From the NCBI GenBank assembly GCA_002412925.1, contig DHVZ01000038.1, forward strand, positions 33,660 to 72,044: a stretch of 38,385 nt of DNA, read 5' to 3'. This DNA is from Anaerolineales bacterium UBA5195 (GTDB taxonomy: Bacteria > Chloroflexota > Anaerolineae > Anaerolineales > Villigracilaceae). The notes below the pieces were generated by a model. It did no database searches. It was not told the DNA's origin and worked only from the letters and a program-made list of their open reading frames with translations. The position numbers and the translations under genes are program-made. Shown piece by piece: positions 31,558-38,385 of this stretch; the stretch's first letter is position 1, and each line of letters starts with the position of its first letter.

Positions 31558-31945
31558 TAACTCATGTGGTTCATACCTTGCGCAGTGGCGCATTGGGCTA
31601 CCTATTGAAAAATGATGATTTCAAAGAAGTTATGCAGACTATTCATGTAGTTACGCGGGATATCGCTGTTTGAGTTCGCAGGTTTCAGAACAGGTTTTCG
31701 ATGCCTTCCTGGCAGCCAACGGCGCCAGTCTTGAACTAGAAAAAGTTTTGGCCGAACGTGAGCGCGAAATCCTACAATTGATAGCTGAAGGGAACACCGA
31801 TCCGCAAATTGCCGAAAAACTAAGCATAAGCATCCGCACTGTTGAGAAACACCGCGCAAATTTTAGAGCATCGCTAGGCTTGATCTCCCAAACCGATATT
31901 GTGCATTTTGCCATCCAACAGGGTATTGTGTCTTTGAAAGAATGA
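31558..31945 (+). pseudogene. Truncated, frameshifted NarL-type response regulator
   Basis: The plus strand first encodes the end of a receiver domain (THVVHTLRSGALGYLLKNDDFKEVMQTI) and stops at 31671-31673. A second frame (entering near 31655-31662, apparently by a one-base loss) continues YRCLSSQVSEQVFDAFL and then a full LuxR helix-turn-helix (LAEREREILQLIAEGNTDPQIAEKLSISIRTVEKHRANF). Fusing the frames restores a normal regulator C-terminus. The phospho-acceptor half is missing. The HTH part from a TTG at 31670 could still be made as a 91-residue DNA-binding protein, but nothing supports its translation. Confidence 0.75.
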
Positions 31946-32101
31946 ATTTCTATCCACTCGCTTCATAATCTGTCAACTGGATGGATTATCCCCCGCAGAA
32001 TATGGCTGTATCAATCGATCGGTTGCTCGTAACCCGGCAATGCTTCTGCAATGATTCATGGCCTTCTGATAGGTTGCTGCAAGGTGAAAGCTGCTGAAAG
32101 G
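31946..32101. other. Gap without a recognised gene
   Basis: I see no gene, hairpin or repeat of note between the regulator fragment and the riboswitch promoter. Confidence 0.4.
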
Positions 32102-32110
32102 TGCTATAGT
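32102..32110 (+). promoter_or_regulatory. Extended -10 promoter of the riboswitch transcript
   Basis: TGCTATAGT fits the extended -10 form TGnTATAnT. A start near 32117 would place the aptamer about 13 bases into the RNA. Confidence 0.5.
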
Positions 32111-32129
32111 CACTGAGCAAGAAAAAACA

Positions 32130-32225
32130 TCCGATAAAGGCAAACCCGGTGAAAACCGGGGACGCAAAGCTATGGGTCTAAAGTCACAAATCTGTGACCA
32201 CGACCGCCAGGCCGCCGAAGATCAC
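32130..32225 (+). promoter_or_regulatory. Cyclic di-GMP-I (GEMM-I) riboswitch aptamer
   Basis: The core is textbook GEMM-I: GGCAAACC at 32139-32146, a stem CCCGG..CCGGG capped by a GAAA tetraloop (32151-32154), then GGGACGCAAAGC up to 32170. The second arm follows: GGGTCTAAAG, a TCACA..TGTGA hairpin and GACCGCCAGGCCGCCGAA. These correspond to the receptor helix and the closing segment of the family. It precedes a terminator (32250) and the exported-protein gene at 32384. Whether c-di-GMP turns the genes on or off cannot be decided by eye. The class binds c-di-GMP and often controls motility, pili and surface matrix. Confidence 0.88.
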
Positions 32226-32249
32226 AAAGCATCCTTTTGTGTTAATTTG

Positions 32250-32281
32250 GTCTGGCTTAGTAACTAAGTCAGGCTTTTTTT
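32250..32281 (+). terminator. Riboswitch expression-platform terminator
   Basis: CTGGCTTAG (32252-32260) and CTAAGTCAG (32264-32272) form a 9-bp stem with one G-T pair and a three-base loop, followed by seven T. It lies between the aptamer and the first cassette gene, where control by attenuation is expected. Confidence 0.85.
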
Positions 32282-32383
32282 ATTGGGTGACTTGCTTCTG
32301 CCGGGGTCTTCCCGGCACCAAAAAACCGCAGTTCTTTGGTTAACGCGAAACCGGTTGATCCCGGCCACGCAAGGAGAAAAGTC

Positions 32384-32770
32384 ATGTTCAAGAAATTCGG
32401 AATTCTGTTAGTTGCCCTGGCCGTCATCATCCTCGCGGGCAGCGCCTACGCTTTCGCCAGCGCAGTCACGGTTACTGACCAACTCAGTGTCGGCAGCGGT
32501 CAAAGCGTGGTCAATGGCTATACGGTGAGTGATATTGTCTATGTGCTGGACGCGAATAAAGTCAACGTCACAGAGATCAACTTCAACATCACAGGTACAA
32601 CTGAGGCTGATGTGGTTCAAATTCAAACTGCAACTGATGGGGATTGGAAGACAGACTGCACCGTGGGCGCAGCAGTATTAACGGTTCAGGCAATCACATG
32701 CGCATACGGAACTCCCATCGCCCTGAGCAGTGTGACAGCGCTGAACGTTTTTGCCAGCGGCGGCAACTAG
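32384..32770 (+). CDS. Small exported protein, probable substrate of the adjacent signal peptidase
   Basis: The start at 32384 follows AAGGAG by seven bases. The 128-residue product has a signal peptide (MFKKFGILLVALAVIILAG, possible cleavage after AYA or ASA, residues 21-28). The mature part is small, beta-rich and Ser/Thr/Val-rich (VTVTDQLSVGSGQSVVNGYTVSDIVYVLD; INFNITGTTEADVVQIQTATDGDW) with two Cys that could pair. I know no family for it. The layout, a small exported protein followed by a SipW-type peptidase, resembles TasA/SipW of Bacillus, but there is no visible TasA sequence similarity. It is the first gene under the c-di-GMP riboswitch. Confidence 0.8.
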   Translation: MFKKFGILLVALAVIILAGSAYAFASAVTVTDQLSVGSGQSVVNGYTVSDIVYVLDANKVNVTEINFNITGTTEADVVQIQTATDGDWKTDCTVGAAVLTVQAITCAYGTPIALSSVTALNVFASGGN

Positions 32771-32818
32771 GATAATCTGCCAGCAAACTGCACGCCAACA
32801 CATCAAGACGAGACCTAT

Positions 32819-32859
32819 ATTGAAGATAAGGCCTGGCCCAGCCAGGCCTTATCTTCAAT
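32819..32859 (+). repeat. 19-bp perfect hairpin between substrate and peptidase genes
   Basis: The arms 32819-32837 and 32841-32859 are perfectly complementary over 19 bp, with loop CCA. No T-tract follows, so it is not a standard terminator. It lies 49 bp after the exported-protein gene and 53 bp before the peptidase gene. It may stabilise the upstream mRNA and limit readthrough, giving more substrate than enzyme. Confidence 0.8.
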
Positions 32860-32911
32860 CAGCCAGAAGTGATCTGCTCACTCAGTTCCACGCTCAATCT
32901 GCACTGCCGCT

Positions 32912-34480
32912 ATGCGAAAATTTCCGCGATTCCCCGTGCTTGTGATCAATCTCAGCCTGGTTGTCAGTCTGGCAGCCGTTTGGATTGTTTTTGCGCCAAC
33001 CCAAATCGGTGGACAGGCTGCTTACGTGATGGTGAACGGCATCAGCATGGAGCCGGGTTTTCATCAGGGTGATCTGGCTATCGTCAAAACAGCCCCTGAC
33101 TATGATGTGGGCGAAATTGTTACCTACCGCGATGCCCGAATAAGCGCTTATGTTATCCACCGCATCATCGACATGGAGCAAGATCGCTATGTTCTCCAGG
33201 GCGATAACAATTCGTGGGTTGATGCTTATCACCCAACCCAGGATGAAATCATCGGCAAATTGTGGATTCGTGTTCCACAATTTGGCAAAACAATGGAATG
33301 GCTGCGTTCGCCCATCAATATGGCGCTGACTACAGCCTTGCTCGGAGGTATTCTGATGGCAAGCATGCTGATACAACCAAAACAACACGGCAAAAACAAA
33401 AATAAACCTTCCGGGAATTCTACCGGGGGAGTTGAACTGGCGCTCTACACACTCGGGTTCATTGCGCTGCTCTTCCTGGGCCTGACCATTTTTGCTTTCA
33501 GCCGTCCGATCACACGGACAGTCGACAAGATCAAATACCTGCAGACCGGTGTTTTTTTCTACTCGGCTGCGGCGCCCTCAGGAATTTATGATACCGATAT
33601 TGTGCGTTCCGGCGAACCCATTTTCCCGAAATTGACCTGTTCGATCAATGTGGGTTTTGTCTACAACCTGGTTGGCGACCAGCTACAGGAAGTCTCGGGC
33701 AGCCAGCAGCTCAATGCCTATGTCTCAGATGCCCAGAGCGGCTGGCTGCGTACGATTCCACTCCAGGCCGAGACGGTTTTTAGCGGTAATTCCTATTCCA
33801 CCACAGCTGCGCTGGATCTGTGCCAGGTTCAGGCGCTGGTGGATTCTGTCGGGCAGGAGACCGGTTTCCGCCCGAGCACGTATACCCTTACTATCATCCC
33901 GCACGTTGCCATCCATGCCAAAACTGCCGGGCAGGAACTGAGTGACAGCTTCGAACCAAAACTTGTTTTTAATTTTGACAAAGTGCATTTCTTTCTTGCT
34001 GGTGGCAGCAAACCTAAAACCGATCCCTTGCGTTCGTCCCAGGATGGCTTGATGATCACTACGGCCACCCAGGCCAATACGGTCTCGGCGTTGGGATTCG
34101 AATTCGATGTCATCTTTCTGCGGATTGTGGGCATGGTAGGGCTGGGATTTACGCTGTTCGGCCTGCTGATCCTCGGCTGGTATATCTTTGAGGCTGCCCA
34201 GCGCAGCCAGGAAGCCTTGATCCGCATCAAATACGGCGCCCTGTTAATGGAAGTGTATGACCGGGGTTTTGAATCCACTTCGCCCGTCATAGATGTCGCC
34301 ACCATCGATGACCTGGCCAAGCTGGCCGAGCGTCAGAACACCATGATTTTGCACATGATGCGCGATTACCTGCAATTTTATCTCGTCCAGAGCGAGGGTG
34401 CCACCTATCGTTACGTGATCAGCGAGGGCCGCAACAGCCCGCCCAAAATCGCAGCGCCCCGCACAACAAATTCGGACTGA
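32912..34480 (+). CDS. SipW/archaeal-type signal peptidase I with large C-terminal domain
   Basis: The 522-residue protein has an N-terminal membrane helix (about 8-27), then an S26 peptidase domain: Ser45 in NGISMEPGFHQGD, His83 in YVIHRI, and Asp98 in VLQGDNN. His in place of the bacterial Lys marks the SipW/ER/archaeal class. Two more helices follow (about 134-152 and 173-197), then an extracytoplasmic beta-rich domain (about 205-365; YLQTGVFFYSAAAPSGIYDTDIV) like DUF5305 of archaeal signal-peptidase neighbours, a fourth helix (about 405-430) and a cytosolic tail. Most SipW proteins stop after the peptidase and one helix, so the extension is unusual. No clear ribosome binding site precedes the ATG. 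Confidence 0.88.
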   Translation: MRKFPRFPVLVINLSLVVSLAAVWIVFAPTQIGGQAAYVMVNGISMEPGFHQGDLAIVKTAPDYDVGEIVTYRDARISAYVIHRIIDMEQDRYVLQGDNNSWVDAYHPTQDEIIGKLWIRVPQFGKTMEWLRSPINMALTTALLGGILMASMLIQPKQHGKNKNKPSGNSTGGVELALYTLGFIALLFLGLTIFAFSRPITRTVDKIKYLQTGVFFYSAAAPSGIYDTDIVRSGEPIFPKLTCSINVGFVYNLVGDQLQEVSGSQQLNAYVSDAQSGWLRTIPLQAETVFSGNSYSTTAALDLCQVQALVDSVGQETGFRPSTYTLTIIPHVAIHAKTAGQELSDSFEPKLVFNFDKVHFFLAGGSKPKTDPLRSSQDGLMITTATQANTVSALGFEFDVIFLRIVGMVGLGFTLFGLLILGWYIFEAAQRSQEALIRIKYGALLMEVYDRGFESTSPVIDVATIDDLAKLAERQNTMILHMMRDYLQFYLVQSEGATYRYVISEGRNSPPKIAAPRTTNSD

Positions 34481-34496
34481 GCAACGGAGAAGCGCC

Positions 34497-34889
34497 ATGA
34501 AATCACGGATTGTTTTTCAGATCTTTTTGTTCGGATTGCTGCTCTTGATTTTTGTCAGCGCGTTCACTGCTTTTGCGGCCAATTTGACCATTCCTGACAC
34601 TAATATCGGGAAAGAATCCATCACAGTCACGGCCAACGATCTCAAGCCTGAGGCTTGTTCCACCCTGGATTTGACCAACATCGTCCGGGGTTCGGGAGAA
34701 ATTTATGGCACCGACGACAACGATCTGATTATTGGCGGTTCCGGGAACGATACGATCTACGGCCTCGGTGGAGATGATTGTATCCTGGGCGGGAGCGGGG
34801 ATGACAGCCTCGACGGTGGCAACGGCACGGATGTATGTATCGGAGGTTCCGGCGAGAATGCTTACGTAAACTGTGAAACTGCCCAGTAG
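34497..34889 (+). CDS. Small exported RTX-repeat protein
   Basis: The 130-residue protein has a signal peptide (MKSRIVFQIFLFGLLLLIFVSAFTAFA), a short linker, and about five RTX nonapeptides (GTDDNDLII, GGSGNDTIY, GLGGDDCIL, GGSGDDSLD, GGNGTDVCI). RTX repeats fold as a parallel beta-roll on binding calcium outside the cell. Four Cys residues are unusual in RTX repeats and may crosslink it. It lies 16 bp after the signal-peptidase gene with GGAGA ahead of the ATG, so it belongs to the same operon. It may be a second substrate of that peptidase or a calcium-dependent matrix part (inference). Confidence 0.88.
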   Translation: MKSRIVFQIFLFGLLLLIFVSAFTAFAANLTIPDTNIGKESITVTANDLKPEACSTLDLTNIVRGSGEIYGTDDNDLIIGGSGNDTIYGLGGDDCILGGSGDDSLDGGNGTDVCIGGSGENAYVNCETAQ

Positions 34890-35197
34890 ACAGCTTCGCT
34901 GCGTTTGGCGCGATTTGCCTTCGAATTCCAGATCATATTAACCAAACCGGCCAAAATCTCAGTTTGGGACCTCCCCCAACTGGGGGAGAACAATCTTCCC
35001 CGGCAGATGGATGTAACTGGAGAATATTAGGAATAGGATTAATTATCGGCGCGTTTATTCGCGCATTCGAGGCGTCTGGATGATTGGACCATCCCTTTCG
35101 TCATGCTGCTCATCAAGGTAGACCATGATAAATGGGAAGGCAAGCAGGACATCCAGCACACCCTGCAAGACACAACCGAGAAAGTTGAGTTGTCACC
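34890..35197. other. Intergenic region with one G/C hairpin
   Basis: CTCCCCC and GGGGGAG at 34971-34988 form a 7-bp stem with loop AACT, perhaps ending the secretion operon. A 35-codon frame at 35103-35210 has no similarity I recognise. No other gene is seen. Confidence 0.45.
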
Positions 35198-35347
35198 GTG
35201 CAAGCACTGAAAGATTTCAAACTCCGTTACCACCGCCGGTTTGAAGCGTCCGAGGCTGGGGTTCTGATTCTGGACGCTGAAACGGAAAAGTTCAAAAAAA
35301 ACCATTTCGAACTTTATTTGCCGTTGGCACAAGGGATTCGGCGATGA
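35198..35347 (+). pseudogene. PAS-domain remnant overlapping the kinase start
   Basis: From a GTG at 35198 the frame encodes 49 residues that begin like a PAS domain (LRYHRRFEASEAGVLILDAETEKF). This matches the second PAS of the downstream kinase (VRYRRLFEAARDGILILDAKTG). After that it loses similarity and ends at a TGA sharing ATGA with the kinase start. It is best read as a leftover from duplication or truncation of a PAS kinase gene. Translation coupling to the kinase is possible but unproven. Confidence 0.6.
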
Positions 35348-38300
35348 GATCAGAGGGAGAAGCGCGCTATCAGAACGTACTTGCCCAGGCTTGTGGAGCG
35401 CTTGCGACCGGTTTCGGGCTGATCGCCCTGCTTGGCTGGGTTCTGAAGCTGCCCCTGCTCTCCAGCTTTGGGTCGCGCCTGATACCGATGGCGCCAAGCA
35501 CCGCCCTGTTGTTCATAATCATGGGAACCGCAATCTATTTCCAGGCCCGCCTGACACAACAAAACCGCGCCGCAGATCGCATGGGCCTGGCGCTTGGCGC
35601 CTTGACAGCCTTCGTCTCCCTGCCCTTGCTCAGCCTGTCTTCCCAGGGTATTTACCTGGAGGTCGAGCGGCTTGGCCTCCAAATCAACGGAGGACTGAAC
35701 ATCACGCCGCTTGGGCATATGTCACCTGTGACAGCGCTCTCGTTTTTGCTGGTCAGTTTGTCGTTCCTGATCTTGCTTTCGAGCTCATCCGGCCACCCAC
35801 GCCGGGTTATGGCGGCTTGGGTGCTTGCAATTCTCGTTATTTTAGCAAACTATGTTTTTGTCCTGGCTTATTTTGTCGGGCTCCCCCTGCTTTACGCCGA
35901 AAACACCATCCCGCCTGCGTTGCCGACCAGTCTGGCTTTCCTGGCGCTAGGGATGGCACTCCTGGCGAGTACTTCGGCGCAAACCAAACCGCAAGACAAA
36001 ATAAAGGAAGCCGGATCCACACCTGTCCCGTCTGCCATTTTCCTGGTTTTTATTTTTTTGGCGCTGAGCATTGTTACCGTCGGTTACCTCTACTACCGGA
36101 ATTCCGAACAGCTATTCCGTACTCAAATGGAGCGCCAGCTTTCGGCCATTGCTGACTTGAAGGTCAATGGACTGGTGAGCTGGCGCAAAGAGCGGCTGGC
36201 CGATGCAGATATGCTTTACCAGAACCCGGCCTTTACTGAGCTGGTAGCGCAGTCTCTCGAAAAACCAGCGGAGGTGCAGGCGCAGAAACAACTGCAAGCC
36301 TGGCTGGATAAATTCCTGGTTGATGGTCAATACGAGCGTGTTTCCCTGCTGGATACGCACGGCCTGGAGCAGATTTCAGCCCCAGCCAGCCCCGCGCCGG
36401 TCAGCGCGTATCTGGCCGGGCAGGCTGCGGCAACCCTGAATTCGGGGCAGGTAACCTTTGCAGATTTTCACCGTAATACGCAAAATGGCCCCATCTACCT
36501 GGCGCTGCTGGTGCCTATTTTTGCCGGGCAGGAGGTTAGCCGCCCGTTGGGTGTGCTCATCCTGCAGATCGATCCGCACACCTATCTCTATCCCTTTCTC
36601 CAAGAGTGGCCCGCGCCCAGTCAGAGCGCCGAAACCCTGCTTACTCACCGGGATGGGGAGCAGGTGGTTTACCTGAACCAACTCCGTTTTGGGCAAGAAA
36701 CCGCCCTGAACCTGAGCTTCCCGCTGACCGACACAAACCTGCCTGCTGTCAGGGCCGTGCTTGGAGAAACCGGCATCTTCGAGGGAGTGGACTACCGCGG
36801 TAAAACGGTTATCGCCGACCTGCGCGCTGTGCCAGCTTCACCCTGGTTTTTAGTGTTCAAGAAAGATACCACCGAAGTTTTTGCGCCGCTGCGTGAGCGA
36901 CTCTGGCAGACCATCCTTCTTTTTGGCGTTTTGGTCCTGGCGACTGGCGTGGGCCTGATGCTGGCCTGGCGGCAGCAACGGGTGAATTACTACCGGGCAC
37001 GATTCGAAACCGCCGAATCGCTCAGGAAATCCCAGGAGCAATATCGGGAACTGATCGAACACGCCTCCGATGGCATTTTCATCGCCGACGCCAACTGGAA
37101 GTATGTGGAGGTCAACCCGAGCGGGTGTGCGATGTTGGGTTATACGCGCGACGAAATTCTTTCGAAACAGATATCCGAGCTGATCCCGCCCGAAGACGCG
37201 GCGGCGACCCCGCTCCACCTCGACGAATTGCGGCAGGGAAAAACCCTGCTGACGGAACAGCGCCTGATCCGCAAGGATGGCAGTTTGCTGCCGGTGGAAA
37301 TCAGTGGACGTAGGTTACCCGATGGACGATTCCAATCCATCGTCCGCGATATCACCGAGCGCAAACAGGCGGAGGAGAAGCTGATCGCTTCGGAGGTGCG
37401 CTATCGCCGCCTGTTCGAGGCCGCCAGGGACGGTATCTTAATTCTGGATGCCAAGACCGGCCAGGTTGTGGATGTAAATCCGTTCCTGGTTGAGATGTTG
37501 GGCTTCTCGCGTGAAGAATTCCTGGGCAAAGAACTCTGGGAGCTGGGCTTTTTCAAAGATATCGCCGCGAACAAGGCCAACTTCCTGGAATTGCAGCAGA
37601 AAGAATACATCCGCTATGAAGACTTGCCGCTGGAAACTACGAATGGGCGGAAGTTCCATGTGGAGTTCGTCAGCAACATTTATCAGGTGAATCACCATAA
37701 GGTCGTCCAATGCAACATTCGCGACATCACCGAACGCAAGCAGGCGGAAGAGGCGCTGCGGGAGAGCCAGGAGAAATTCCGTATTGCGCAGGATATGTCC
37801 CCCGATGGGTTCACAATTTTACGACCAGTACGCGATGCCCAGGAGCGAGTTGTCGATTTCACCTGGGTTTACGAGAATGCCGCGGTTGCGCGGTTAAACG
37901 GCACCGATCCAGAAGCGGTGGTGGGTCGGCGCCTGCTGGAGCTGTTCCCCAGCCACCGCGGCACGCCATTCCTGAGAGCCTATCAACAGGTCGCGGAATC
38001 AGGGGAAACTTGCATCTTCGAGTCTGGCTATTCCGACGAGAGCATGACAAAGCCAACTTCGTTCCGGATCGTCGTTGTGCCGATGGCTGGAGATATTGCT
38101 ATCCTGGCTCAGGACATCACCGAGCGCAAGCGGGCGGAACAGCAACTCGCCAATTACACCGAGCATCTCGAAGAAATGGTGGATGAACGCACGCGCGAAC
38201 TGCGCACCACCCACGAACAGCTTGTGCGCCAGGAACGCCTGGCAACCCTCGGGCAGGTGGCCGGGAGCATCGGCCATGAACTGCGCAACCCCCTCGGCGT

Positions 38301-38385
38301 CATCTCAAATGCCATTTATTACCTGAAAATGTCCCAGCCAGAGGCCAGCGGAAAAACCAGGGAATACCTGGATATTATCGAAAAG
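35344..38385 (+). CDS. Multi-PAS membrane sensor histidine kinase, C-terminus outside the window
   Basis: The frame is open from the ATG at 35344 to the window edge, giving 1014 residues. The N-terminal part has about seven membrane helices (about 10-235), then one more helix leads into a large extracytoplasmic sensor region (about 265-525; VSLLDTHGLEQISAPAS, LLVPIFAG, VLILQID) resembling a Cache domain. A further helix (about 527-548) precedes three PAS domains (about 565-675, 685-800 and 805-925), each ending in DITERKQAEE or DITERKRAEQ. A coiled coil and the HisKA motif with His978 (GSIGHELRNPLG) follow. The ATPase domain lies beyond the window. AAGGG precedes the ATG. It sits downstream of the c-di-GMP cassette, with no visible regulator gene yet. 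Confidence 0.9.
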   Translation, partial: MRSEGEARYQNVLAQACGALATGFGLIALLGWVLKLPLLSSFGSRLIPMAPSTALLFIIMGTAIYFQARLTQQNRAADRMGLALGALTAFVSLPLLSLSSQGIYLEVERLGLQINGGLNITPLGHMSPVTALSFLLVSLSFLILLSSSSGHPRRVMAAWVLAILVILANYVFVLAYFVGLPLLYAENTIPPALPTSLAFLALGMALLASTSAQTKPQDKIKEAGSTPVPSAIFLVFIFLALSIVTVGYLYYRNSEQLFRTQMERQLSAIADLKVNGLVSWRKERLADADMLYQNPAFTELVAQSLEKPAEVQAQKQLQAWLDKFLVDGQYERVSLLDTHGLEQISAPASPAPVSAYLAGQAAATLNSGQVTFADFHRNTQNGPIYLALLVPIFAGQEVSRPLGVLILQIDPHTYLYPFLQEWPAPSQSAETLLTHRDGEQVVYLNQLRFGQETALNLSFPLTDTNLPAVRAVLGETGIFEGVDYRGKTVIADLRAVPASPWFLVFKKDTTEVFAPLRERLWQTILLFGVLVLATGVGLMLAWRQQRVNYYRARFETAESLRKSQEQYRELIEHASDGIFIADANWKYVEVNPSGCAMLGYTRDEILSKQISELIPPEDAAATPLHLDELRQGKTLLTEQRLIRKDGSLLPVEISGRRLPDGRFQSIVRDITERKQAEEKLIASEVRYRRLFEAARDGILILDAKTGQVVDVNPFLVEMLGFSREEFLGKELWELGFFKDIAANKANFLELQQKEYIRYEDLPLETTNGRKFHVEFVSNIYQVNHHKVVQCNIRDITERKQAEEALRESQEKFRIAQDMSPDGFTILRPVRDAQERVVDFTWVYENAAVARLNGTDPEAVVGRRLLELFPSHRGTPFLRAYQQVAESGETCIFESGYSDESMTKPTSFRIVVVPMAGDIAILAQDITERKRAEQQLANYTEHLEEMVDERTRELRTTHEQLVRQERLATLGQVAGSIGHELRNPLGVISNAIYYLKMSQPEASGKTREYLDIIEK

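Noticed and set aside
31437..31673. 78-codon plus-strand gene
   Set aside because: Its first half is antisense to the membrane-protein fragment and only its second half is coding-like, as part of a broken response regulator.
32384..32770. A TasA or camelysin homologue
   Set aside because: Only gene order is similar; I see no shared sequence motif, so I keep it as an unknown exported protein.
1..38385. CRISPR arrays, rRNA or tRNA genes
   Set aside because: I looked for regularly spaced repeats, tRNA cloverleaf cores and rRNA signatures and found none.

Overview
The window looks like chromosomal DNA of a filamentous or anaerobic Chloroflexota bacterium, most likely class Anaerolineae. This is an inference from protein style: long Thr/Pro-rich linkers in exported proteins, many TPR proteins, several promoters with almost no 5' leader, and a methylmalonyl-CoA epimerase. 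No rRNA, tRNA, CRISPR array or intact insertion sequence was seen.

Region 1 (1-5918, minus strand) is a compact four-gene operon: an MraZ-like regulator, an AAA/STAND-type ATPase, a 1179-residue protein joining a P-loop-less NTPase-like domain, TPRs, an acidic linker and a ParB domain, and a further acidic TPR protein cut by the window edge. Region 2 (6341-11350, minus) holds a NarL-type two-component pair, a TPR protein with the same N-terminal domain as the ParB fusion, and a small unknown gene. Region 3 (11420-17540, minus) is housekeeping: PPK2, YbaK, a DUF2721 protein, hypF-hypB-hypA for [NiFe]-hydrogenase maturation, and a CBS-pair protein.

Region 4 (17828-21766, plus) has a small membrane protein, a CoA-binding protein, an orphan solute-binding lipoprotein, methylmalonyl-CoA epimerase and tilS. 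Region 5 (21783-27543, minus) has a tyrosine-recombinase-fold protein that has lost its nucleophile, then an apparent envelope operon of a histidine-kinase-like protein lacking its phospho-accepting His, a LysM protein and an LCP protein. Region 6 (27608-31338, plus) has an exported TPR protein, a lipoprotein, mtaB and an L7/L12-CTD-like protein.

Region 7 (31380-38385) is the most accessory-looking part. It opens with two gene fragments, continues with a cyclic-di-GMP-I riboswitch and terminator, and leads into a secretion cassette: a small exported protein, a SipW/archaeal-type signal peptidase with a large C-terminal extension, and a small RTX-repeat protein. A PAS remnant and a large multi-PAS histidine kinase, cut by the window end, follow. 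The two best candidates for undescribed systems are the MraZ-like/ATPase/TPR-ParB operon and the c-di-GMP-controlled signal-peptidase cassette; the enzyme-like proteins with lost catalytic residues in region 5 come next.
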